In this document: piece by piece, positions 1-5,283 of the stretch
Layout of the letters: every line of letters starts with the position of its first letter
Position numbering within the stretch: the first letter of the stretch is position 1
From: Bacteroidales bacterium
GTDB lineage: Bacteria > Bacteroidota > Bacteroidia > Bacteroidales > UBA932
Length of the DNA: 5,283 nt
Assembly (NCBI GenBank): GCA_017509375.1
Contig: JAFWPT010000390.1
Location: 1 to 5,283, forward strand
Direction of reading: 5' to 3'
Position numbers and translations under genes: made by a program
Notes under the pieces: generated by a model
Told to the model about the DNA's origin: nothing
What the model saw: the letters and a program-made list of their open reading frames with translations, nothing else
The model's database searches: none

Positions 1-1430
1 ACATCCGCCACATCGATACCGGCAAGTGGCCCAACGCCATCCCTCTGGTCTCTCCCCGCATAGGCTTTACATGGGACGCCCTCGGCAACAAGACCCTCAA
101 GTTACGCGGCGGTACCGGTATCTTCACCGGCCACGTGCCTCTGGTGTTCCTCACCAACATGCCTTCCAACTCTTCGATGAACCAGTATAACGGCATCATC
201 ACCACCACCTATAAGGACGGAGTTGGCACCCCCAACCCTCTGCTCGAGGAGTTCAAGGGTGATCTCATCACCGACCGCGAGGCTATGCGCGAGAAGTGGT
301 ACGGACTCGGATACCCCAAGGAGATTTCCTCCAAGGACGGAAAGATTCCTTCCAAGCTTGCCGCAGTAGATCCCAACTTCAAGATGCCTCAGGTGTGGAA
401 GTCCTCACTGGCAATAGATTATGCGTTCCCGACTTCCTTCCCCTTCACCGTCACGCTCGAGGGTATGTTCAACAAGAACATCAACGCTTCTACGATGGAA
501 GACTGGAACATGATTCCCGTCAACGGTTTCGCCCGCTTCAACGGTGCCGACAGCCGTCCGGTATATCCTACCAACTACAAGTACACCGGGTCTCCGGCAT
601 ATGTGCTGACCAACACCAACAAGGGTTATACCTGGTCCGGCAATATCACCCTGAACATGTCTCCGGTCGAGGGCCTCAACCTCATGGCCGCATATACCCA
701 CGTGGTTGCCAAGGAGCTCACCTCCCTGCCAGGTTCCGATCCTGCATCCATCTTCAACTATGTTCCTACGGTCTGCGGTCCCAATTACACCACCGTTCAC
801 CTTGCACAGAACAATACTCCTGACCGCGTTGTCGCAGCCCTTTCTCACGACGACAAGAGCGGCAACCATTTCAGCTTCATCTATGAGGCATGGAGAGGTG
901 GTTACAATTATTCGTACATGCTCACCAACGATATGAACGGCGACAACTACAAGTACGACTCCCTCTACATACCTACCGATGACGAGGTGTCGAACAAGGA
1001 ATTCCGCTTCGTTTCCGACGACGACCGCGACCGTTTCATGGATTTCGTCCACGGTGATGCATACCTGAGCAAGAACCAGGGCAAGTACGCCGAGGGTTAT
1101 GCAGTGTATTCTCCTTGGGTCAACAGGCTTGACTTCAGCTACAAGCATGATTTCCAGGTTAGGATTGGCAAGAGCATCAACACCCTTCAGCTCAGCATGG
1201 ATATCAGGAACCTGCTCAATCTCTTCAACAACAATTGGGGCGTGAGCAAGTACATGAATCCCGATCTCAATTCAGGCCGTATCCTCCAGTATGAGGGAGT
1301 TGACGGACAGGGCTATCCCACCTTCTCCACTCCTGCGGCTGTAAGCGGCAGTACTGTTACCTGGGCCAAAAATACTGCTGTTGGCCAGTGCTGGTACGCT
1401 TCCATCGGCATTAAGTATATGTTCAACTAA
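1..1430 (+). CDS. Oar-like TonB-dependent outer-membrane receptor, C-terminal part (5' truncated)
   Basis: The reading frame is open from position 3 (bases 1-2 belong to a cut codon) to TAA at 1428-1430, giving 475 visible residues. No true start is in the window; the GTG at 135 lies inside the continuous frame and is not a credible start. Seen: SPRIGFTWD and LRGGTGIFTG near the left edge, then PLVFLTN; later SPWVNRLDFSYKHDF, DIRNLLNLFNNNWG and a terminal IGIKYMFN. Known: this string of motifs is typical of the barrel of Oar-like/SusC-like TonB-dependent receptors, which move ligands across the outer membrane using TonB-ExbBD energy, and an aromatic near the C-terminus is the usual barrel-insertion signal. 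The plug and any N-terminal carboxypeptidase-regulatory-like domain would lie upstream. The next gene starts 17 nt after the stop, so the two are probably one operon. Substrate is not deducible. The family call is confident. Confidence 0.93.
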   Translation, partial: IRHIDTGKWPNAIPLVSPRIGFTWDALGNKTLKLRGGTGIFTGHVPLVFLTNMPSNSSMNQYNGIITTTYKDGVGTPNPLLEEFKGDLITDREAMREKWYGLGYPKEISSKDGKIPSKLAAVDPNFKMPQVWKSSLAIDYAFPTSFPFTVTLEGMFNKNINASTMEDWNMIPVNGFARFNGADSRPVYPTNYKYTGSPAYVLTNTNKGYTWSGNITLNMSPVEGLNLMAAYTHVVAKELTSLPGSDPASIFNYVPTVCGPNYTTVHLAQNNTPDRVVAALSHDDKSGNHFSFIYEAWRGGYNYSYMLTNDMNGDNYKYDSLYIPTDDEVSNKEFRFVSDDDRDRFMDFVHGDAYLSKNQGKYAEGYAVYSPWVNRLDFSYKHDFQVRIGKSINTLQLSMDIRNLLNLFNNNWGVSKYMNPDLNSGRILQYEGVDGQGYPTFSTPAAVSGSTVTWAKNTAVGQCWYASIGIKYMFN

Positions 1431-1447
1431 TCCGAAATCATAGCATT

Positions 1448-3769
1448 ATGAAACTCAGATATTTATTTGGAATACTCTTGCTCGGTCTCGTTGCTTGCGA
1501 GGTTGAGAAGCCCGAGACCGAGACCCTTTCCGAGATTCAGGTTCAGGAGTCTTATGTGTCCATCGATGTTAACGGAGGTTCCGCCCAGCTGCAGTTCACT
1601 GCGACCGACTCCTGGAGCATTGATGAAACTTCTCTCGGCGGATGGATTACCGCCTCTCCCATGTCGGGTGCGGCCGGAGCCGCCAACGTCCAGTTGAGCG
1701 CCGAGGCCACCAAGGCCACCAGGTCTGCCGAACTCAAAATCAACTGCGGAGGCAGGACCCAGTACGTAAACGTTATCCAGTACGCCCAGAAGGCCGATCC
1801 CGTTATCATGTCAGTGCCTGAGGCGATTGCGCTCATCAAGACCGTTGACAAGGGTGACGGCCAGTCTTACAATGTGGACGGCGAATATTACGTGAAGGGT
1901 ATTGTCTGCAAGATAGACGAAATCAGCGTTTCCTACGGCAATGCCACCTACTATCTGTCCGAAGACGGCAAGTTCGAGGACGGCAAGTGGCTTGAGGTTT
2001 ACCGTGGTTACTGGCTCAACGAGGCCAAGTTCACCAGTGGCGACGAGTTCGCAGTCGGTGACGAACTTACTATAGCCGGCCAGCTGATGAGCTACAAGGG
2101 TACCCCCGAGACAGTACAGAATACAGCCCGTGTTATCTCCGTCAAGAAGTCCCTCATCTCCGTGGACGAGCTCGGTTTCGATAAGCTTCCCGCTATAGAC
2201 ACCACTTTCAATCTGGTCGTTACCGCCAAGGAGAGTCCGCTGCTCATTTCCAGCGACTCCGATTGGCTCCAGATTGTTGACGTGAATGCAAACGGCAGCT
2301 ACAAGCTCCACGCCGACGAAAACCTCCGCACCGCAGAGCGCACTGCCAACATCTCCATCTCCGGCCCCACCGCCCGCAAGAGCGTTTCCATAACCCAGAA
2401 GGGTGTCGAGGCCACCGGCTCTACCGTCACTGAAATCATAGCGGCTGCCGATAACGATCAAGTCCAGACCCTCGCCGACAAGACTACCACCGTAGCCAAG
2501 ACCACAAAGGGTATCGTAGTGTCCGACGGCACCAACGCTATCTATGTTTATAGTGACAAGGTTGCCGACGTGGTCGTTGGTGACAACGTCCGCATCAGCG
2601 GCACGAAGACCACCTACAACGGAGTTCCTGAGCTCACCAATCTGACCGACGTGTTCGTCGACAGCAAGGGCAATGCGGTCGAGTATCCCCAGGCAAAGGA
2701 TATTACCGATGAGGCTGGCACCTACAAGGCTGCAAAGGCCGAGTTCGTCAAGCTTTCCGGTACCCTGAACGTTTCCGGCAATTACTACAACATCAATCTC
2801 GACGCCTTCCAGGACGGCTCCAAGCAGGGTTCCATCGTGTACCCTGTGGACGAGCTCAACGCCAAAGGTTTCAATGGCAAGAAGATTACCGTTACCGGTT
2901 ACTTCAATGGCCTGTCCAGCAAGGACAAGTACATCAACATCATCGCCACCAAGATAGTGGAGTTCGTGGACAATCCTAAAGGTACCGTCACCAACCCCTA
3001 CAGCGCTTCCGAGATAGCCCAATTGATTACGTCCGGCACCACCTTCAGTGAGGACGTGTACATCAAAGGTAAGGTTTCAGCAATTCTCTACACCTTTAGC
3101 GCTTCGTACGGTACCGGCACTTTCTGGATCTCCGACGACGGCACCGCTTATGGCGTGAGCGCAGACAAGAAGAAGACTGACGCTCCCACCAAGGACTTCG
3201 AGTGCTACAGTGTGGTGTGGTTCAACAATACCCCTTGGGCTGACGGAAACGCACAGGTCGAGGTCGGTGATGAGGTCGTCGTTTGCGGTAAAACCACTCT
3301 TTACAACGGTGTCGCCGAAACTTCCAACAAGAAGGCCTGGGTATACAGCGTGAACGGTGCCACCACCGACGCAAACGGCCTTGGAAACGCAGGAGCACCT
3401 TTCAATATCGCTGGTGCGAAAGCATTCATCGATGCCAAGGTCGCTGCAGAGGCAGCCGCTAAGGAAGCCGGTGCATCCGAGCCCGTATTCCCCGATGTGT
3501 GCGTAAAAGGCAAGATATCCAATGTGGTTTACACATTCAGCGCTTCTTATGGCACCGCCACTTTCTGGATGTCCGACGACGGCAGCGCCAATGATTTCGA
3601 GGCTTACAGCGTCTATTATTTCAACAATCAGCCTTGGGCCGAAGGTAACAAGCAGGTTGCGGTTGGTGACGAGGTGGTTGTAAAGGGTCAACTTACTCTC
3701 TTCAAGTCCACTTACGAAACTTCCAGCAAAGAAGCCTGGTTGTATTCACTGAACGGCGCTACCGAGTAA
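1448..3769 (+). CDS. Surface lipoprotein with two BACON domains and five OB-fold-like modules
   Basis: This is a complete 773-residue gene. ATG at 1448 is chosen because it gives an immediate signal peptide, K2/R4 then a hydrophobic core, ending in a lipobox LVAC with lipidated Cys17; acidic residues follow, as in Bacteroidota surface-exported lipoproteins. Domains by reading: BACON-1 about 29-113 (W56, W66, PMSG); OB-like 1 about 119-234; BACON-2 about 235-319 (SDW at 271-273, ITQKG end); two divergent OB-like modules about 324-405 and 415-508; OB-like 3 about 512-637; OB-like 4 about 646-771. OB-like 1, 3 and 4 share an SYG(N/T)xxx(F/Y) plus S(D/E)DG block and VGDE(V/L)xxxG. No enzyme motif is visible. 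It follows the TonB receptor by 17 nt with no evident Shine-Dalgarno. Inferred role: ligand capture at the cell surface for the receptor. BACON points to glycan or mucin contact; OB folds could equally hold nucleic acid. Architecture is confident, ligand unknown. Confidence 0.92.
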   Translation: MKLRYLFGILLLGLVACEVEKPETETLSEIQVQESYVSIDVNGGSAQLQFTATDSWSIDETSLGGWITASPMSGAAGAANVQLSAEATKATRSAELKINCGGRTQYVNVIQYAQKADPVIMSVPEAIALIKTVDKGDGQSYNVDGEYYVKGIVCKIDEISVSYGNATYYLSEDGKFEDGKWLEVYRGYWLNEAKFTSGDEFAVGDELTIAGQLMSYKGTPETVQNTARVISVKKSLISVDELGFDKLPAIDTTFNLVVTAKESPLLISSDSDWLQIVDVNANGSYKLHADENLRTAERTANISISGPTARKSVSITQKGVEATGSTVTEIIAAADNDQVQTLADKTTTVAKTTKGIVVSDGTNAIYVYSDKVADVVVGDNVRISGTKTTYNGVPELTNLTDVFVDSKGNAVEYPQAKDITDEAGTYKAAKAEFVKLSGTLNVSGNYYNINLDAFQDGSKQGSIVYPVDELNAKGFNGKKITVTGYFNGLSSKDKYINIIATKIVEFVDNPKGTVTNPYSASEIAQLITSGTTFSEDVYIKGKVSAILYTFSASYGTGTFWISDDGTAYGVSADKKKTDAPTKDFECYSVVWFNNTPWADGNAQVEVGDEVVVCGKTTLYNGVAETSNKKAWVYSVNGATTDANGLGNAGAPFNIAGAKAFIDAKVAAEAAAKEAGASEPVFPDVCVKGKISNVVYTFSASYGTATFWMSDDGSANDFEAYSVYYFNNQPWAEGNKQVAVGDEVVVKGQLTLFKSTYETSSKEAWLYSLNGATE
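1532..1786 (+). other. BACON domain 1 of the 773-residue lipoprotein
   Basis: Residues about 29-113 show the BACON pattern: a strand starting SYVSIDVNGG, a tryptophan in TDSWSI (W56), a second in GGWITASP (W66), a glycine-rich turn after SPMSG, then a strand-rich half ending VNVIQYA. BACON is an all-beta domain of about 80-90 residues, common in Bacteroidota surface glycan-utilisation proteins, where it may act as a carbohydrate or mucin contact or only as a spacer. C100 sits in the last part of the domain. Confidence 0.8.
2150..2404 (+). other. BACON domain 2 of the 773-residue lipoprotein
   Basis: Residues about 235-319 repeat the BACON plan: SVDELGFDKL, a threonine-rich strand, SSDSDWLQIVD with W273, a short turn, ENLRTAERTANISI, and a closing VSITQKG. 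The final I(T/R)Q(K/D)G-like ending matches that of the downstream paralogue (IRQDG). It is shorter in the middle than BACON-1, with no second tryptophan. The domain separates OB-like module 1 from the four OB-like modules that follow. Confidence 0.75.
2981..3760 (+). repeat. Two tandem OB-fold-like repeats at the C-terminus of the 773-residue lipoprotein
   Basis: The units are residues about 512-637 (2981-3358) and 646-771 (3383-3760). Both carry VYTFSASYG or a near copy, TFW(I/M)SDDG, a (V/Y)(W/Y)FNN(T/Q)PWA(D/E)GN block, VGDEVVV, and end in AW(V/L)YS(V/L)NGAT. Register is 147 residues at SASYG but 133 at the NN-PW block, because the first copy holds a lysine-rich insert of 14 residues (around 567-580, containing ADKKKTD). 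The second copy has an alanine-rich helical stretch at about 656-676 before its first strand. Bases are similar at 3121-3142 and the matching stretch of copy 2, showing an intragenic duplication that has since drifted. Confidence 0.8.
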
Positions 3770-3788
3770 GCTTCCTGAAATAGCTTCA

Positions 3789-3834
3789 AACGGGCTGACT
3801 AAAAAGTCGATAGCGACTTTTTAGTCAGCCCGTT
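3789..3834. terminator. Perfect 21-bp inverted repeat, candidate transcription terminator or REP-like palindrome
   Basis: Arms 3789-3809 and 3814-3834 are exact reverse complements with a 4-base loop (atag). It starts 19 bases after the stop of the lipoprotein gene, so it will form a very stable 3' hairpin in that mRNA. Each arm ends in aacggg/cccgtt and contains a smaller palindrome, GACTaaaaAGTC (3797-3808) and GACTttttAGTC (3815-3826). There is no T-run after the stem, so it is not a textbook rho-independent terminator; termination, 3'-end protection, or a repetitive palindromic element are all possible. The T5 lies inside the right arm. Confidence 0.7.
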
Positions 3835-3870
3835 ACTTACCTTCTGAACCCCCGCCAGCTGCCGCTGTCG

Positions 3871-3902
3871 ACCCCTGTCAGGGGTATTTCGGCCTCCGGC
3901 CG
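3871..3902. repeat. Two adjacent GC-rich triloop hairpins
   Basis: Stem acccct / aggggt occupies 3871-3876 and 3880-3885 with loop gtc. Stem cggcc / ggccg occupies 3890-3894 and 3898-3902 with loop tcc. They lie directly before a third triloop hairpin that is followed by T5. Neither has its own T-run. They may strengthen termination or be remnants of a repeated element; function is not established by the sequence. Confidence 0.5.
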
Positions 3903-3922
3903 GTCGCTTTCAGCGACTTTTT
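3903..3922 (+). terminator. Candidate rho-independent terminator (6-bp stem, T5)
   Basis: Stem gtcgct (3903-3908), loop ttc, stem agcgac (3912-3917), followed at once by TTTTT at 3918-3922. The geometry fits an intrinsic terminator on the + strand, though the stem is short. It would end transcription coming from the receptor-lipoprotein operon if the larger hairpin upstream does not. Confidence 0.55.
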
Positions 3923-3984
3923 ACTTCTCTTCGAACCAGCAGCAGTGCTTTTTAGTCACCGCCTTTTTTTATTTATTGTTATCG

Positions 3985-4010
3985 TTTGACCGAAAAAATA
4001 GTTATATTTG
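3985..4010 (+). promoter_or_regulatory. Bacteroidota-type promoter for the second lipoprotein gene
   Basis: TATATTTG at 4003-4010 is an exact match to the Bacteroidota -7 consensus TAnnTTTG. A GTTTG ending at 3988 could serve as the -33 TTTG element, but only 14 bases separate it from the -7 box, less than the roughly 19-20 usually reported; an alternative ATTG ends at 3978, which is 24 bases away. The -7 box is therefore well supported and the -33 assignment weak. Transcription would begin around 4015-4018, giving an AT-rich leader of about 35 bases before ATG 4053. Confidence 0.65.
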
Positions 4011-4052
4011 AAAATCGCATATACAAGAAACTAAATCAAATAACGCTTTATT

Positions 4053-5283
4053 ATGAATTTTAAAAAACTATTTGTCTCCTTTATCGCTGCTGCAGCGGCT
4101 TTAGTCGCCTGTACGCAGGAAGAGGATTTCGGTCTTCCGAAGATTGAGGTAAACCCTGCAGAGTTGTCTTTCAACGTTGGCGAGGGGTCTCAGGAAGTGG
4201 AGATTCTTTCTACCCGCGACTGGCTGGTACAGACTTGTCCGGAGTGGGTGGCAGTGAGCGTGAAAGGCGGTCCGGCTTCTTCCCAGAAACAGAAAGTTAC
4301 CATTTCCGTGAATGCCAATCCCAGTTTCACCCGCACTGAAGATGTAGTTTTTACAATCGGTGTGAAAAAATGCGCTCTCACCATCAGGCAGGACGGGGAA
4401 AAGGGCGAGCTCAGACTGGGCTCAGGCACTCTTGAAGACCCGTTCACGGTAGGCGGAGTTTTCAAGTATGTCAAGGATCTGGGAGCCGATGTGGTCAGCC
4501 CCGATGCTGTGTACGTCAAGGGCATAGTTTCAAGCATCGCGCAGGATTCCGACACCTTTACCGGAAGCGGTACATACGGAAACGCTACTTTCAAGATTTC
4601 CGACGACGGCAAGGATACCGGAGACCAGTTCTATTGCTACCGTATCCTCTATCTTGGCAACCGCAAGTTCAAGAGCGGCGATACCGACGTGAAGGTGGGT
4701 GACGAAGTGATCATATGCGGTAAAGTAGTGAACTACAAGGGCAATACTCCCGAGACCAACCAGGGCTCCAGCTTCCTGTATTCCCTCAACGGCAAGTCCG
4801 AGGGCGGTGCTCCCGCAACGACCGGCGACCCTAAGGGAAGCGGCAGCAAGGATGATCCGTTCAACGTGGCTGGCGCCATCAAGGCCGTGAGCAACCTCAG
4901 CTGGACCAGCAACGATAACTATCAAAAGGTCGGTCCGTACTATGTAAAGGGCAAGGTGTCCAAGCTCGGAGAGCAGACCTTCTCCAACTCCGGCACATAC
5001 GGCAACGCATCCTTCTACATTACCGACGACGGCGTGGGCAATGAGTTCTACTGCTACCGTGTCCTATATCTGGGCAACGTGAAATACACTTCCGGCGACG
5101 ACGTCAAGGTGGGCGACGAAGTAATTATCTGCGGTGAACTGATGAATTACAGGGGCAACACCCCTGAGACAGTGGCCAGCAGCGCTTACCTCTACTCCCT
5201 CAACGGCAAGACCGCCGGCGGCGGCGACACTCCTTCGGGAACCGGCGATCCCAAGGGCACTGGAGCAAAGGATGATCCTTTCA
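4053..5283 (+). CDS. Surface lipoprotein with BACON domain and tandem OB-fold-like repeats (3' truncated)
   Basis: ATG at 4053 opens a frame that runs without a stop to the window end: 410 codons plus one base. The start is supported by an N-terminus with K4/K5, a hydrophobic alanine-rich core and a lipobox LVAC with Cys20; TQEED follows, the acidic type of signal linked to surface exposure of Bacteroidota lipoproteins. Domains: BACON about 31-116 (RDW with W57, EWVAVS with W65, IRQDG end); OB-like A about 123-247; a Gly/Pro-rich linker; OB-like B about 265-385; a second linker; and the first residues (about 404-410) of a third unit. Repeats share GTYGNA(T/S)F, DDG, FYCYR(I/V)LYLGN, DVKVGDEVIICG and GNTPET. 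The upstream start region AACGCTTTATT has no Shine-Dalgarno, normal for the phylum. It has its own promoter, so may be regulated apart from the receptor operon. It is related in plan to the 773-residue neighbour. Ligand and full length are unknown; a C-terminal enzyme domain beyond the window cannot be excluded. Confidence 0.9.
   Translation, partial: MNFKKLFVSFIAAAAALVACTQEEDFGLPKIEVNPAELSFNVGEGSQEVEILSTRDWLVQTCPEWVAVSVKGGPASSQKQKVTISVNANPSFTRTEDVVFTIGVKKCALTIRQDGEKGELRLGSGTLEDPFTVGGVFKYVKDLGADVVSPDAVYVKGIVSSIAQDSDTFTGSGTYGNATFKISDDGKDTGDQFYCYRILYLGNRKFKSGDTDVKVGDEVIICGKVVNYKGNTPETNQGSSFLYSLNGKSEGGAPATTGDPKGSGSKDDPFNVAGAIKAVSNLSWTSNDNYQKVGPYYVKGKVSKLGEQTFSNSGTYGNASFYITDDGVGNEFYCYRVLYLGNVKYTSGDDVKVGDEVIICGELMNYRGNTPETVASSAYLYSLNGKTAGGGDTPSGTGDPKGTGAKDDPF
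4143..4400 (+). other. BACON domain of the second lipoprotein
   Basis: Residues about 31-116 run from IEVNPAELSFNVGEG through TRDWLVQ (W57) and PEWVAVSV (W65), a run of polar residues, NANPSFTRTEDVVF, and the closing LTIRQDG. This is a close fit to the BACON pattern of two tryptophan-bearing strands and an asparagine/arginine-containing turn. It has two cysteines, C62 and C107, which are not present in the other BACON domains at these places. Confidence 0.85.
4419..5283 (+). repeat. Tandem OB-like repeat array, about 140 residues (420 bp) per unit
   Basis: Unit A is 4419-4793, unit B 4845-5207, and a third unit begins at about 5265. The linker with its unit start, GDPKG(S/T)G(S/A)KDDPF, recurs exactly 420 bases apart: accggcgaccctaag at 4821 and accggcgatcccaag at 5241; gatgatccgttca at 4851 and gatgatcctttca at 5271. 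Differences between units are often silent third-position changes, for example in the DVKVGDEVIICG stretch, so the protein repeat is being conserved while the DNA drifts. The array continues past the window. Confidence 0.88.

Larger units (their letters stand above)
3770..4052. other. Intergenic region with hairpins, short repeated words and a promoter
   Basis: These 283 bases separate two lipoprotein genes. No credible coding frame, tRNA or rRNA is seen. The first two thirds hold a perfect 21-bp inverted repeat and three compact triloop hairpins. The last third, from about 3961, is AT-rich and carries the promoter of the downstream gene. The words agcgacttttta and ctttttagtca each occur twice, outside as well as inside the large palindrome. 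This arrangement suggests that the upstream operon ends here and a new transcription unit begins. Confidence 0.8.

Noticed and set aside
135..137. GTG as a start of the receptor gene
   Set aside because: The frame continues upstream to the window edge with conserved receptor motifs (SPRIGFTWD, LRGGTGIFTG), so GTG is an internal valine codon.
296..823. Overlapping + strand frame inside the receptor gene
   Set aside because: Out-of-frame translation rich in Arg, Gln and His with no domain; the receptor frame carries conserved barrel motifs over the same bases.
405..1148. Long minus-strand open frame opposite the TonB receptor
   Set aside because: It mirrors the codon pattern of a well-recognised receptor, its translation is valine/isoleucine/glycine-rich without a recognisable domain, and no promoter or start context supports it.
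1811..3022. 403-codon minus-strand open frame opposite the first lipoprotein
   Set aside because: It is the shadow of a strongly supported lipoprotein frame with clear domain repeats; the antisense product has a biased hydrophobic composition and no known motif.
3077..3691. Minus-strand open frame opposite the C-terminal OB-like repeats
   Set aside because: Its internal repetition (for example two GDPES/GHPES-like segments) is explained by the sense-strand protein repeats; no independent coding evidence.
4190..4925. Two overlapping minus-strand open frames opposite the second lipoprotein
   Set aside because: The + strand frame from 4053 has a signal peptide, lipobox, BACON and conserved repeats and explains this DNA; the antisense frames have none of these.
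4816..5283. CRISPR-like or mobile repeat at the 420-bp spaced words
   Set aside because: The repeats are in frame, differ mainly at silent positions, and encode linker and domain start; they are protein-domain repeats.

Overview
The window looks like Bacteroidota DNA, most likely order Bacteroidales with a fairly high G+C content. The evidence is a SusC/Oar-type TonB-dependent outer-membrane receptor, two lipoproteins whose lipobox is followed by acidic residues, BACON domains, the near absence of Shine-Dalgarno sequences, and a TAnnTTTG-type -7 promoter element. Genus cannot be assigned from the sequence alone.

Layout, all genes on the + strand. (1) Positions 1-1430 hold the C-terminal 475 codons of an Oar-like TonB-dependent receptor. 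Its N-terminus, with the carboxypeptidase-regulatory-like and plug domains, lies upstream. (2) After a 17-nt gap, 1448-3769 encodes a complete 773-residue lipoprotein. It has two BACON domains and five OB-fold-like modules and is probably co-transcribed with the receptor. (3) The intergenic region 3770-4052 holds a perfect 21-bp inverted repeat, three small triloop hairpins (the last followed by T5), scattered copies of the same short words, and a Bacteroidota-type promoter. (4) From 4053 to beyond the window end runs a second lipoprotein, paralogous in plan: signal peptide, one BACON domain, then tandem OB-like repeats with a period of about 140 residues. At least two repeats are complete and a third is starting.

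Taken together, this looks like a cell-surface capture locus: an outer-membrane transporter with a co-transcribed multidomain surface lipoprotein, followed by a separately promoted relative. The ligand is not evident. BACON domains are associated with carbohydrate or mucin contact, and OB folds bind nucleic acid or oligosaccharide in other proteins, so either substrate class is possible. No catalytic domain is visible. The most distinctive protein-level signal is a pair of cysteines 26-27 residues apart that is present together or missing together across the OB-like repeats of both lipoproteins.
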